Shown piece by piece: positions 1 to 7,113 of a DNA stretch of 12,097 bases (positions are counted from its first letter, which is position 1; each line of letters opens with the position of its first letter). The position numbers and the translations under genes were made by a program. The DNA comes from JAADDG01 sp964450755. GTDB lineage: Bacteria; Campylobacterota; Campylobacteria; Campylobacterales; JAADDG01. The stretch lies in the NCBI GenBank assembly GCA_964450755.1, contig CAYVDJ010000101.1:1-12097 (forward strand). The letters run 5' to 3'. The notes below the pieces were generated by a model that saw only the letters and a list, made by a program, of their open reading frames with translations, made no database searches and was not told where the DNA came from.

Positions 1-858
1 AAATTCAAACATATTATCCAAACTTGCACTGTCGCTTATATCCTCTTTGGTAATAGGGAAAAGTCTTTCCAGCTCATCTTTTGAAAAAACTTCACTTTTT
101 ATAAATTCAGATTTCATTTGGACATTGTATCTGTTGGCAGATATGGAGTTTATCTCTCCGTTGTGGGCAATGTGCCTAAAAGGCTGTGCCAGTTTCCATT
201 TTGGCAGAGTGTTTGTAGAAAATCTTTGGTGGAATAGAGCAAAACTTATCTTGAAATCTTTATCGCTTAGATCTTTGTAAAAATGTTTTATGTGAGTGGG
301 CATAACAAGCCCTTTGTAAGAGATAACCTTGTTGGAAAAAGAGGATATATAAAAATCTTCATCATCTTTTAAAGCATTTTCTATCTCTTTTCTTGTCAAA
401 TACAAAAGGGCTTCAAACCTTTTGGTTGCTATCAAAGAATTTGTTGTTATAAATACCTGCATAATCCGAGGCAGAGTTTCAAGTGCCAACTGTCCCAAAG
501 CACCGGTATCGATAGGAACTTCTCTGTAAAAAAGAACTTTTAGATCGTTTTTATCGCAGATTTCGTTGATAATCTCCTGCTGATTGTAATTTTGCATAAA
601 GATCATACCGACTGCTATCTGTTTTGGCAGATCTATACCTGCTTCCTCTTTTGCCACTTTTTTTATAAAATCCTTGGGCATGGATAAAAGTAAACCACTT
701 CCGTCGCCGCTTTTTCCGTCTGCGGCTATGGCTCCTCTGTGCATCATCCTCTCAAGAGCCGTTATGGCATCTTCCAAATTTTGATGGGAAGGAATATTGT
801 CAATATTGGCCAAAAGTCCAAAACCGCAATTATCCTTAAAGCTTGTGAGCAAATCCAT
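1..858 (-). CDS. gltB: Glutamate synthase large subunit, N-terminal part (runs off the window start)
   Basis: The minus strand from 858 down to 1 is open for 286 codons with no stop, so the gene continues beyond the window. This is the class II glutamine amidotransferase domain of glutamate synthase, which releases ammonia from glutamine for transfer to 2-oxoglutarate. Seen: Cys11 in NCGFG, expected to become the N-terminal nucleophile after a short 10-residue propeptide is removed; the stretch ERMMHRGAIAADGKSGDGSG (residues 36-55); and the signature RFSTNTLPKWKLAQPFR followed by AHNGEIN (about residues 212-238). The start ATG is preceded by an AAAGG ribosome site (about 864-868). The synthase and FMN/FeS domains lie outside the window, so intactness cannot be judged. 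It diverges from recO across 100 bp. Confidence 0.95.
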   Translation of the reverse strand, partial: MDLLTSFKDNCGFGLLANIDNIPSHQNLEDAITALERMMHRGAIAADGKSGDGSGLLLSMPKDFIKKVAKEEAGIDLPKQIAVGMIFMQNYNQQEIINEICDKNDLKVLFYREVPIDTGALGQLALETLPRIMQVFITTNSLIATKRFEALLYLTRKEIENALKDDEDFYISSFSNKVISYKGLVMPTHIKHFYKDLSDKDFKISFALFHQRFSTNTLPKWKLAQPFRHIAHNGEINSISANRYNVQMKSEFIKSEVFSKDELERLFPITKEDISDSASLDNMFEF

Positions 859-899
859 TGAACAACCTTTATTTAGTAAACTGGTTAGAAAATTGTCCG

Positions 900-905
900 A
901 TTATA
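900..905 (-). promoter_or_regulatory. Candidate -10 box for gltB
   Basis: The minus strand reads a perfect TATAAT here, 41 bp before the gltB start codon and preceded upstream by a T-rich stretch, as is common in Campylobacterota sigma-70 promoters that lack a clear -35. I could not identify an equally good box for the divergent recO gene. This is a sequence-match inference only. Confidence 0.45.
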
Positions 906-958
906 ACTAAGAAAAAGTAAAGATTTGATAAATTATTTCTCTTTGGGTAGAATTAGGT

Positions 959-1576
959 ATGCAAGGTTACATTTTGAATATATTTGCAGTACGAGACGAA
1001 GATATGATAGTCTATGTTTTGACACCTCGCAAATTGAAAACACTTTATCGTTTTTATGGAGCAAGACACAGTACTATTCAAACAGGTTATAAAATAGATT
1101 TTGAAGCAGTCTCTTCTGCCAAAGCCAAACTGCCTTTGTTAAGGGGAGTATCTCACTTGGGTTATGAATGGCTTTATGATCACAATAAAACATATCTGTG
1201 GCAAAGTTATATAAAACTTTTTTATAATCACCTAAAAGGTGTCGAGGATCTGGACAGTTTTTATTATAAACTTTTGGAAAGCAACTCTTACAGATGGGAA
1301 AAGCAAAGTCCAAAACGGATCATTGTAGAATCTTATGTAAAAATTTTAGAATATGAAGGAAGACTTCATAAAGATTACAGATGTTTTGTATGTGAAGGAA
1401 AGATAAGAGGAGAGGTTTCTCTTGTCAGAGGTTTTCTAACTGCTCATCAAGAGTGTGTTATTGGCAGAAATTTTGACAAATGGAGGCTGAAGGAGCTTTT
1501 TGATAACAAATCCACCCTCTATTTCAGTGATGATGAGGTGGATATGTTATATGATATTGTCTGTGAGGGATTTTGA
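959..1576 (+). CDS. recO: DNA repair/recombination protein RecO, Campylobacterota type
   Basis: This 205-residue protein matches the short RecO form of Campylobacterota. It opens with MQGYILNI, followed by a conserved LTPRKLKTLYRFYGARHS block (residues 21-38) that belongs to the N-terminal OB-fold. RecO works in the RecF/RecOR recombination pathway: it binds SSB and single-stranded DNA, anneals complementary strands and helps load RecA. A possible zinc site is visible as Cys142-x2-Cys145 with His163-x2-Cys166. The ribosome site is weak (AGG lies very close to the ATG at 959), but the start fits the family N-terminus. The gene converges on the minus-strand SGNH-hydrolase gene with only 4 bp between the stop codons. 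Family assignment rests on remembered N-terminal conservation, not on an alignment. Confidence 0.85.
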   Translation: MQGYILNIFAVRDEDMIVYVLTPRKLKTLYRFYGARHSTIQTGYKIDFEAVSSAKAKLPLLRGVSHLGYEWLYDHNKTYLWQSYIKLFYNHLKGVEDLDSFYYKLLESNSYRWEKQSPKRIIVESYVKILEYEGRLHKDYRCFVCEGKIRGEVSLVRGFLTAHQECVIGRNFDKWRLKELFDNKSTLYFSDDEVDMLYDIVCEGF

Positions 1577-1605
1577 TATCTCAATCTGTGATTGCATTGA
1601 TATCA
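1574..1605. other. Hairpin at the recO / SGNH-hydrolase convergence point
   Basis: TGATATC at 1574-1580 pairs with GATATCA at 1599-1605, and CAATC at 1582-1586 pairs with GATTG at 1590-1594, giving a 7-bp plus 5-bp stem with a small internal loop. It covers the recO stop codon and the last codons of the opposing gene. There is no T-tract on either side, so it is not a standard intrinsic terminator. It could still hinder read-through or protect 3' ends. Confidence 0.35.
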
Positions 1606-4250
1606 TAAATCATCACTCTGTGGCTGTTTGTGGTCGGAGTGTTTGCATATTCGCTTTTACCTGTCAGTTTTATCGTTACGGTGTGAGCAGTACTCTCTCT
1701 TTTTGGATCTCCTATTACAAAGGATTTTATCAGATTATCCTGATAGTAACTCTCTCCTCTGTATTTGTAAAGATCTACGCTTTTAGTCAGTTTTCCATCT
1801 TCGTATATCTCTATGATACCTCCGCTTTTGCCTTCTGCCAAAAGCAGATTCAAAGCTTTGCCCGTATAAGATATCTTTAATTCATCTCCTGTATTATCGG
1901 TGTATAGTACTTTGGGAAATTCATAAACACTGCTTTCATCTTCCTCTTCACTCCATCCGCTACCTATTTTTTGGGTATCTTCAAAGCCTATCTCTTTTAA
2001 GTCTCTTGTCAAAGCTCCCAAGCCGTAAATCCTCATCGTACCGGAAAGTACATTGACCCTCCATGCATGACTTCCGTAACTCTCTTTCATATCCAAAGGT
2101 ACCAAAATAGGAATGGTATGAAAAGAGACATTTTCCTCTTTTAACTCTATCTTTTTGACAACCTTGCCGTTTTCATCCACAACTTCCGCTCTGAAAGGGT
2201 GTTTTACCTGTATAAGCAAAGCTGCCCCTTTACAGTAGGGATGAATATATGTTGCCGATTCGCCTTCCATGATCTCGCACAGTTTGTCATATCCGTGTCT
2301 GTGCGGCGGATAAAGATTTTCTGCTCCGTCAGTCAGGATATAATCGCTGTATTTTACCTCATCGGTTATCAAAGGAGTGTAAAATATAAGCTCCATAGCC
2401 GTAGGGAAGTTTTCATCTATAAAAACTTTCTCCAATCCTCTTGTTTTTGCCTCCCCGTTGAAAGAGTAAAGAGTGGAGAAGATGGCATTTGCATAAAGTT
2501 CATGTCCTTCATCGTTCATGTGAATAGTATCTTCCACCCATATATTTTTACCCTCTTTTGCCGCTTCATAGGTATAATCCCAGCTGTTACACAAAGAACA
2601 GCCGTATTTATCTGCCAACTCTATCTGCCAATCCACAACATCTTCATGATAATTGTGAATTTTTTTGTTGTTGCTTTCAGTTACTATAAGAACCTCTTTA
2701 CCCTCTTTTATCAGTCTTCTTATCAGTATCTCATAAAATTCTTTGCTGTATATTGATTCTGGCGAATCATAATCCATTCCCGTATTTACTCCCAATCCTA
2801 TGATATAAAGATCATAATTGTCTTTTAAGAGTGAATCAAAATCTGCCGGTTTCTCTTTTTTTGGGTCAGTATCTTTGAAATATTTTTCCGTAAATTCGGC
2901 ATTTCTTGTAGATGAAACAACACCTCCTTCCATAAATCCAGATGTAAGCACACTAAGAGAAACCTGTGCGACACCCCACATTGCCGTTTCTCCGCCGACG
3001 GAAAAGTTTTTGTAGGTTACATTTGGCGGTAAAAGATATTGTTTGTTTTCATTGTTTTGATCAAAAAGTCTTGCCATCCACTCGTTTCCGCTTCCGGTGT
3101 CTGGGCGAAAAAGGCTGTCTCCTATTATCGCTACCGTTGCTTTTTCTCCTGAGAGCATCTTTTTTTGAAAATTTTCAATACCGCTTTTTGGAAATGCCGG
3201 ATCAATGGGTATAATCTTTTCTATACTTTTATCATCCGTTTTTACAAATCCCAAAAGTATCCCGCCGTCATGAGAGTAATGTTTAAAACGGTGAATCTCT
3301 TTTGTAGCCAAATCAATAAAAATATATTGTCCCTCATTTGGAAGAAGAGTGATCTCTTTGGAATAAGATTTAAATCTTTTGGAATTTTTGTCTGTCAGTT
3401 CAAAGGATTTTATACCAAGATTTAAATCTCCTTTATTTTCCAAGATATTTTCCTCTTTCAGATATGAATTTGAGAGTTTTTCATATTCATTTGAATCCAA
3501 AAAGTTTTCTATAACCTGTTGTCGATTCATCTCTTTTGTGTTTAGTTTGTTTACCCAAAACTCCAAACCTTCACTTTCTGCCGCTCTGTTCATTATCGCC
3601 TGATAGAGGACTGTTACAAAAGTTTCGTTGTCTGTCTCTTTATCCAAAAACTCTTTTGAGTATAAAAATCCTCCTGCAACCTCTTTTGTAGTAATTTCAC
3701 CGTCTTGAAGTTTTTGATACCAGTATTCAACCTCCGAGGGAGAGGGGATTCTGTCTAAAATAAGATTGTAAAATCTCTCTATGAAAGAGTATATTTTCTC
3801 TTTTTGGTCACTGGCTCTTATCTGGTATTTGATACTTAAAAGAGCAAACTCTCTTGAAAATGCGAAACTGTAAAATATCTGATCTCTTTTAACCCTTTTT
3901 TCATCAAGCATCTTTAGCCAATATTCAAATCCCTCTTTATCGGGAGTTCTGTCCAACAGAGTAAGATAGAGTTTTTTTATATAATCACTGTTTGAAACAT
4001 TTGAATCTATAAATTCCTGACTTCTGAAAAATTCTTTAGCTATATTTGTAGCATTAGAATTATTTTTTAAGAGATTAGTCCAATAATTCACTCCTTCATC
4101 ATCTCCCTGCCGATTTAAAAGGTTTTCATAAAGTCTTTTTACAAAAGATTCTCCATTATCGGCTTTTGCATAAAGGGAACTGAATCCGATAAAAATGATC
4201 AGTAAAAAAGAGATAAACCGGATTTTATTAAGTAAATTATTACTCTTCAT
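1581..4250 (-). CDS. Exported protein: four DUF4214 repeats fused to an SGNH/GDSL-type hydrolase domain
   Basis: An 889-residue protein with a signal peptide (basic start, hydrophobic residues about 11-26, YAKA cleavage site after residue 30). Residues about 36-260 hold four DUF4214-like repeats with the pattern FVKRLYxNLLNRxxDxEGxxYW; the second and fourth are clearest (LLDRTPDKEGFEYW, IMNRAAESEGLEFW). Residues about 370-595 carry SGNH-hydrolase blocks: GDS with Ser379, Gly420 in VGGE, Asn489 in GLGVN, and Asp574/His577 in DTIH. These would form an esterase or acetyl-esterase active site. The remaining 290 residues look beta-rich and are unassigned. The start is supported by AAGGA at 4258-4262. 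DUF4214 is common in secreted and surface proteins of unknown function, so a surface-glycan esterase is plausible, but the substrate is unknown. It diverges from the DUF2235 gene. Confidence 0.85.
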   Translation of the reverse strand: MKSNNLLNKIRFISFLLIIFIGFSSLYAKADNGESFVKRLYENLLNRQGDDEGVNYWTNLLKNNSNATNIAKEFFRSQEFIDSNVSNSDYIKKLYLTLLDRTPDKEGFEYWLKMLDEKRVKRDQIFYSFAFSREFALLSIKYQIRASDQKEKIYSFIERFYNLILDRIPSPSEVEYWYQKLQDGEITTKEVAGGFLYSKEFLDKETDNETFVTVLYQAIMNRAAESEGLEFWVNKLNTKEMNRQQVIENFLDSNEYEKLSNSYLKEENILENKGDLNLGIKSFELTDKNSKRFKSYSKEITLLPNEGQYIFIDLATKEIHRFKHYSHDGGILLGFVKTDDKSIEKIIPIDPAFPKSGIENFQKKMLSGEKATVAIIGDSLFRPDTGSGNEWMARLFDQNNENKQYLLPPNVTYKNFSVGGETAMWGVAQVSLSVLTSGFMEGGVVSSTRNAEFTEKYFKDTDPKKEKPADFDSLLKDNYDLYIIGLGVNTGMDYDSPESIYSKEFYEILIRRLIKEGKEVLIVTESNNKKIHNYHEDVVDWQIELADKYGCSLCNSWDYTYEAAKEGKNIWVEDTIHMNDEGHELYANAIFSTLYSFNGEAKTRGLEKVFIDENFPTAMELIFYTPLITDEVKYSDYILTDGAENLYPPHRHGYDKLCEIMEGESATYIHPYCKGAALLIQVKHPFRAEVVDENGKVVKKIELKEENVSFHTIPILVPLDMKESYGSHAWRVNVLSGTMRIYGLGALTRDLKEIGFEDTQKIGSGWSEEEDESSVYEFPKVLYTDNTGDELKISYTGKALNLLLAEGKSGGIIEIYEDGKLTKSVDLYKYRGESYYQDNLIKSFVIGDPKRESTAHTVTIKLTGKSEYANTPTTNSHRVMIYDINAITD

Positions 4251-4272
4251 TTTTTATTCCTTACTGTATTTG

Positions 4273-4283
4273 TATATATAATA
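4273..4283 (-). promoter_or_regulatory. Candidate AT-rich -10 region for the SGNH-hydrolase gene
   Basis: On the minus strand this stretch reads TATTATATATA, about 23 bp before the start codon. It contains overlapping -10-like hexamers, but nothing distinguishes a unique box in such AT-rich sequence. Confidence 0.25.
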
Positions 4284-4288
4284 TCGAA

Positions 4289-4343
4289 AAATCTGATAAT
4301 AAAAAAAGGGTTTTTTATCAATTAATCGATAAATATCAGATTT
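4289..4343. repeat. Intergenic inverted repeat with a nested hairpin
   Basis: AAATCTGATA at 4289-4298 is repeated as its exact reverse complement TATCAGATTT at 4334-4343. Between them, ATAAAAAA (4299-4306) and TTTTTTAT (4311-4318) form a second perfect 8-bp dyad around AGGG. It lies between the divergent SGNH-hydrolase and DUF2235 genes, where a shared regulator could bind. It might equally be chance in AT-rich DNA, although the 10-bp perfect match includes C and G. Confidence 0.4.
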
Positions 4344-4455
4344 CTTTACTTATTTACATATTTCTGTTTTTTTGAACAAAATGGCAAAAATATATTATAC
4401 TTATTTATTAATGAAAATAATTAAGTAATTTATAAAATTTTAAACCAGAATGATA

Positions 4456-4461
4456 TATAAT
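4456..4461 (+). promoter_or_regulatory. Candidate -10 box for the DUF2235 gene
   Basis: A perfect TATAAT, 36 bp before the start codon, within a T/A-rich region. The ribosome site AAGGAG follows at 4486-4491, 6 bp before the ATG. No convincing -35 was seen. Confidence 0.45.
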
Positions 4462-4497
4462 AATTAATAGTTTTTATTAAATGGTAAGGAGACCGTT

Positions 4498-5553
4498 ATG
4501 AAAAGGAAACTGATAGTTTTATTTGACGGAACATGGAACAGCCCAAAAGATGAAACAAATGTTACAAAAATCAAAGAGTGTCTTGACTCCATCGGAAAAG
4601 ATGATGCGTATCAGCCCTATTTTTATGATACGGGTGTGGGTACCCATTTTTATGACAAACTCACAGGCGGTGCTTTTGGAAGAGGATTGTCTGTAAATAT
4701 CATGCAAGGCTATAAATGGCTTTGTGAAACATATAAAGATGGAGATGAGATATTTACTTTTGGATTCAGCAGAGGTGCATATACTGCCAGAAGTCTGGTG
4801 GGACTGATAAGAAAATGCGGTTTGCTCAATGATCCCAAACTAAGTCTCATAATACAGGCTTATGATCTTTACAGAGATAAAAAGATTCATCCAAATACCA
4901 AAGAGGCAGTTGCTTTTAGAAGAAGTTTTTCAAGAGAAGTTCGTATAAAATTTATAGGGGTATGGGATACTGTCGGAGCGCTTGGAATACCTCTTTCTCA
5001 TGTACCTTTTGGAAGAGATTATTTTCAATGGCATGATTTGGAACTCAGTAAAATAGTGGATTACGCCTATCATGCCGTTGCGCTTGATGAACACAGAAAA
5101 GATTATATGGCGACTATGTGGACAAAGATCAAACCCCAAAACAAAGATGTGGAGCAAAGATGGTTTATAGGAGCTCATGCGGATGTCGGAGGAGGGTATA
5201 AAGATGATCCGCTCAGAACCATTCCCTGCAAATGGATAGCTACAAAGGCAAAAGAGTGCGGATTGAAATTTAAAGAGGAGATAGGAACAAGGGAAAATGA
5301 TTTTTTAGCGCCTATTCATGACTCTTATTCGGATTTTATGTTTGGAATATATAAACTTGTAAAACATGAGTATTACAGACCGATAGGAACAGGGGTGAAT
5401 GAGACGATTGACGAATCTGTCTGGAAAAGATGGGAACATGATCAAAGTTACAGACCGGTTTCTCTAAACAGCGGTTCCAAAAGTTCGATAGAAGAGTTGT
5501 TGAAAATGAGTGCCAAAGATACTGATAAAAAGTTGTGGGATATGGAATCGTAA
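4498..5553 (+). CDS. DUF2235 (Tle1-like) alpha/beta hydrolase
   Basis: A 351-residue protein with the DUF2235 pattern throughout: KLIVLFDGTWN at residues 4-14, a nucleophile elbow TFGFSRGAYTAR at 87-98 with predicted catalytic Ser91, FIGVWDTVGALG at 152-163 with candidate acid Asp157, and WFIGAHADVGGGY at 222-234 with candidate His227. Known members include type VI secretion phospholipase effectors of the Tle1 family and cytoplasmic hydrolases of unknown role. This copy has no signal peptide, no fused VgrG/PAAR module, and no neighbouring T6SS or immunity gene in the window, so effector function is not supported here. The start is secured by AAGGAG at 4486-4491. Its length is close to the bare DUF2235 domain, shorter than large Tle1 effectors. 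Lipase or esterase activity is an inference from the family. Confidence 0.88.
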   Translation: MKRKLIVLFDGTWNSPKDETNVTKIKECLDSIGKDDAYQPYFYDTGVGTHFYDKLTGGAFGRGLSVNIMQGYKWLCETYKDGDEIFTFGFSRGAYTARSLVGLIRKCGLLNDPKLSLIIQAYDLYRDKKIHPNTKEAVAFRRSFSREVRIKFIGVWDTVGALGIPLSHVPFGRDYFQWHDLELSKIVDYAYHAVALDEHRKDYMATMWTKIKPQNKDVEQRWFIGAHADVGGGYKDDPLRTIPCKWIATKAKECGLKFKEEIGTRENDFLAPIHDSYSDFMFGIYKLVKHEYYRPIGTGVNETIDESVWKRWEHDQSYRPVSLNSGSKSSIEELLKMSAKDTDKKLWDMES

Positions 5554-5576
5554 AAAAAATGGATAAAAAAATCTTA

Positions 5577-5597
5577 AACAATAATTGTTCTTTTTTT
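5577..5597 (+). terminator. Weak terminator candidate after the DUF2235 gene
   Basis: AACAAT (5577-5582) and ATTGTT (5584-5589) form a small AT-rich dyad directly followed by seven T residues (5591-5597). The one-base centre means only a short stem could form in RNA, so termination would be weak. Confidence 0.3.
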
Positions 5598-5658
5598 CGT
5601 TATTGGATGTTAAGCGGATTTATCTCAAAATATATTAACAGATGTAAAAGGTAAAAGA

Positions 5659-6222
5659 ATGTTCAAAAAAATATTTTTATTTTGCTGCATCATTCTTTTT
5701 TCTTCTCTCTTAGAGGCAAAAGACAAAGGAGGAGAGATGAGGATCATAAGTAGTGCTTTTGATGATAAGTCTGCGATTCCCACTAAATATACATGTGAAG
5801 GAGAGGATATCTCACCGCCTCTCACTTTTGAAAATATCCCACAGGAAGCTAAAAGTCTGGCTTTGATCGTGGATGATCCCGATGCTCCCGGCGGAACATT
5901 TGTGCATTGGGTTGTTTATGATATAGATCCGCACACTGTAAAAATCCCGGAAAATCAGCCAAACAGTTCCACAATCCTAAAAGGTGCGAAACAGGGAACA
6001 AATGATTTTCCAAAGATAGGCTATGGAGGTCCGTGTCCGCCAAACGGTGAACACAGGTATTTTTTTAAACTTTATGCATTGGATGTAATGTTGGATCTTG
6101 ATCCCTCTCTTACAAAACTGCAACTTCTAAAACATATGCAACGACATATTATTGCTCAGAGTATTTTGATAGGCACATATCAAAAGAGAGTCAAACGGGG
6201 ATTTTTCTCTTTTCTTTTCTGA
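5659..6222 (+). CDS. YbhB/YbcL family (PEBP, Raf-kinase-inhibitor-like) protein with N-terminal signal peptide
   Basis: A 187-residue member of the phosphatidylethanolamine-binding protein family. Seen: the ligand-pocket motifs LIVDDPDAPGGTFVHW (residues 69-84) and GGPCPPNGEHRY (123-134), the two conserved segments of bacterial YbhB/YbcL proteins. Residues 1-20 form a hydrophobic signal peptide (KKIFLFCCIILFSSLLEA), so the long form should be exported to the periplasm; no lipobox is evident. An ATG at codon 27 has a much better ribosome site, and starting there would give a 161-residue protein, the usual size of cytoplasmic YbhB. Bacterial PEBP proteins have no firmly established biochemical role, so none is assigned. 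The basic, aromatic tail (residues 176-187) is an extension. AAAGGT at 5646-5651 serves the first ATG. Confidence 0.9.
   Translation: MFKKIFLFCCIILFSSLLEAKDKGGEMRIISSAFDDKSAIPTKYTCEGEDISPPLTFENIPQEAKSLALIVDDPDAPGGTFVHWVVYDIDPHTVKIPENQPNSSTILKGAKQGTNDFPKIGYGGPCPPNGEHRYFFKLYALDVMLDLDPSLTKLQLLKHMQRHIIAQSILIGTYQKRVKRGFFSFLF
5725..5739 (+). promoter_or_regulatory. Strong internal ribosome site and ATG inside the PEBP gene
   Basis: AAAGGAGG at 5725-5732 is followed 4 bp later by an in-frame ATG (5737-5739), codon 27 of the PEBP gene, immediately after the signal peptide region. Initiation here would yield a cytoplasmic form with the family's normal N-terminus (MRIISSAF). The same bases encode Lys-Gly-Gly-Glu, so coincidence is possible. 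Confidence 0.45.
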
Positions 6223-6239
6223 CAGTTTGCATACTTCAA

Positions 6240-6272
6240 AGGCGGTTTTTGCCGCCTCTTTAGACTTTTTTT
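6240..6272 (+). terminator. Rho-independent terminator after the PEBP gene
   Basis: AGGCGG (6240-6245) pairs with CCGCCT (6252-6257) around a TTTTTG loop, followed by CTTTAGAC and a run of seven T residues at 6266-6272. It is the most GC-rich dyad in an AT-rich spacer and sits 17 bp after the PEBP stop. The T-run is displaced from the stem by about 8 bases, which weakens the call. The DUF89 gene starts just beyond it. Confidence 0.65.
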
Positions 6273-6284
6273 CAAGGAAATTTT

Positions 6285-7112
6285 ATGAATATAAAACCAG
6301 AATGTATGGTATGTTTGTTAAATCAGGCTCTAAAAGTTGCCAAATTGTTAAAATTATCGGATGAAGAGACAAAAAAGATCATGGATGAAACAACATCTCT
6401 TTTACCAAAGTATGATCTAAATCATACTCCTCCACAAATAGCAAAAGATGAATATGCTCTTATATCATCTTTGACAAGAGAGGGTGATCCTCTAAAAGAG
6501 ATAAAAGAGAAATCGACACAACTCGCCAAAAGTATCGATACCTCCTTTATAAAAACACTTCATGATGCGATAAAAGCTTCCGTGATAGGAAATGTCATAG
6601 ATTTTGGTGCCCAAATGCAGTTTGATATAAACTTGATGTTTAAAGAGGAGTTTAACAAAGAATTTTCCGTAGATGATTTTAAACAGTTTCAAAATGAACT
6701 CAAAAATGCAAAAACAATGGTGATTTTGGGAGATAATGTCGGAGAACATATATTTGACAAACTGCTTATGGAAAAGATAAAAGAGCTTTATGATATCAAA
6801 ATTTACTATTTTGTCAGAGGAAAACCTATCATAAACGATATAACAAATGAAGAGGCGAAGATTTTGGAAGATGTAGCCGTTATAGTCGATACGGGTGTGG
6901 CAACACCGGGTTATGAATTACGGGAAGCCAATGAATATTCAAAAAAGATTTTTAGAAAAGCCGATATCGTTCTTTCCAAAGGAATGGGTAATTTTGAATC
7001 GCTCTATAATCTTACTGATAGGGAGATATATTATCTTTTTGTGGTAAAGTGTGAAGTTGTAGCTTCTGCTATTAAAAAGAATATTAAAGATACGGTATTT
7101 TTCAAAGGTTGA
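6285..7112 (+). CDS. DUF89 family (ARMT1-like) damage-control phosphatase
   Basis: A 275-residue protein with the prokaryotic DUF89 layout: an N-terminal helical part opening with KPECMVCLLNQ (residues 4-14, Cys7-x2-Cys10), then ASVIGNVIDFG (98-108), LGDNVGEHIFD (148-158), VRGKPIINDIT (177-187), and LSKGMGNFE near the end (230-238). Asp150, Asn151 and Asp185 are the likely metal and phosphate ligands. Family members are metal-dependent phosphatases that remove damaged or surplus phosphometabolites such as sugar phosphates. The specific substrate cannot be read from sequence. AAGGAA at 6274-6279 supports the start. The stop lies 1 bp before the ATG of the NUDIX gene, so the two are almost certainly one transcript with coupled translation, both suited to metabolite clean-up. 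Confidence 0.88.
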   Translation: MNIKPECMVCLLNQALKVAKLLKLSDEETKKIMDETTSLLPKYDLNHTPPQIAKDEYALISSLTREGDPLKEIKEKSTQLAKSIDTSFIKTLHDAIKASVIGNVIDFGAQMQFDINLMFKEEFNKEFSVDDFKQFQNELKNAKTMVILGDNVGEHIFDKLLMEKIKELYDIKIYYFVRGKPIINDITNEEAKILEDVAVIVDTGVATPGYELREANEYSKKIFRKADIVLSKGMGNFESLYNLTDREIYYLFVVKCEVVASAIKKNIKDTVFFKG

Positions 7113-7113
7113 A

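Noticed and set aside
47..280. Plus-strand reading frame opposite gltB
   Set aside because: It lies wholly antisense to the conserved glutamine amidotransferase domain and has no recognisable features.
2199..2756. A 185-codon plus-strand reading frame opposite the SGNH hydrolase
   Set aside because: It is antisense to conserved SGNH motifs, begins without a ribosome site, and its hydrophobic composition is what antisense of an AT-rich gene gives.
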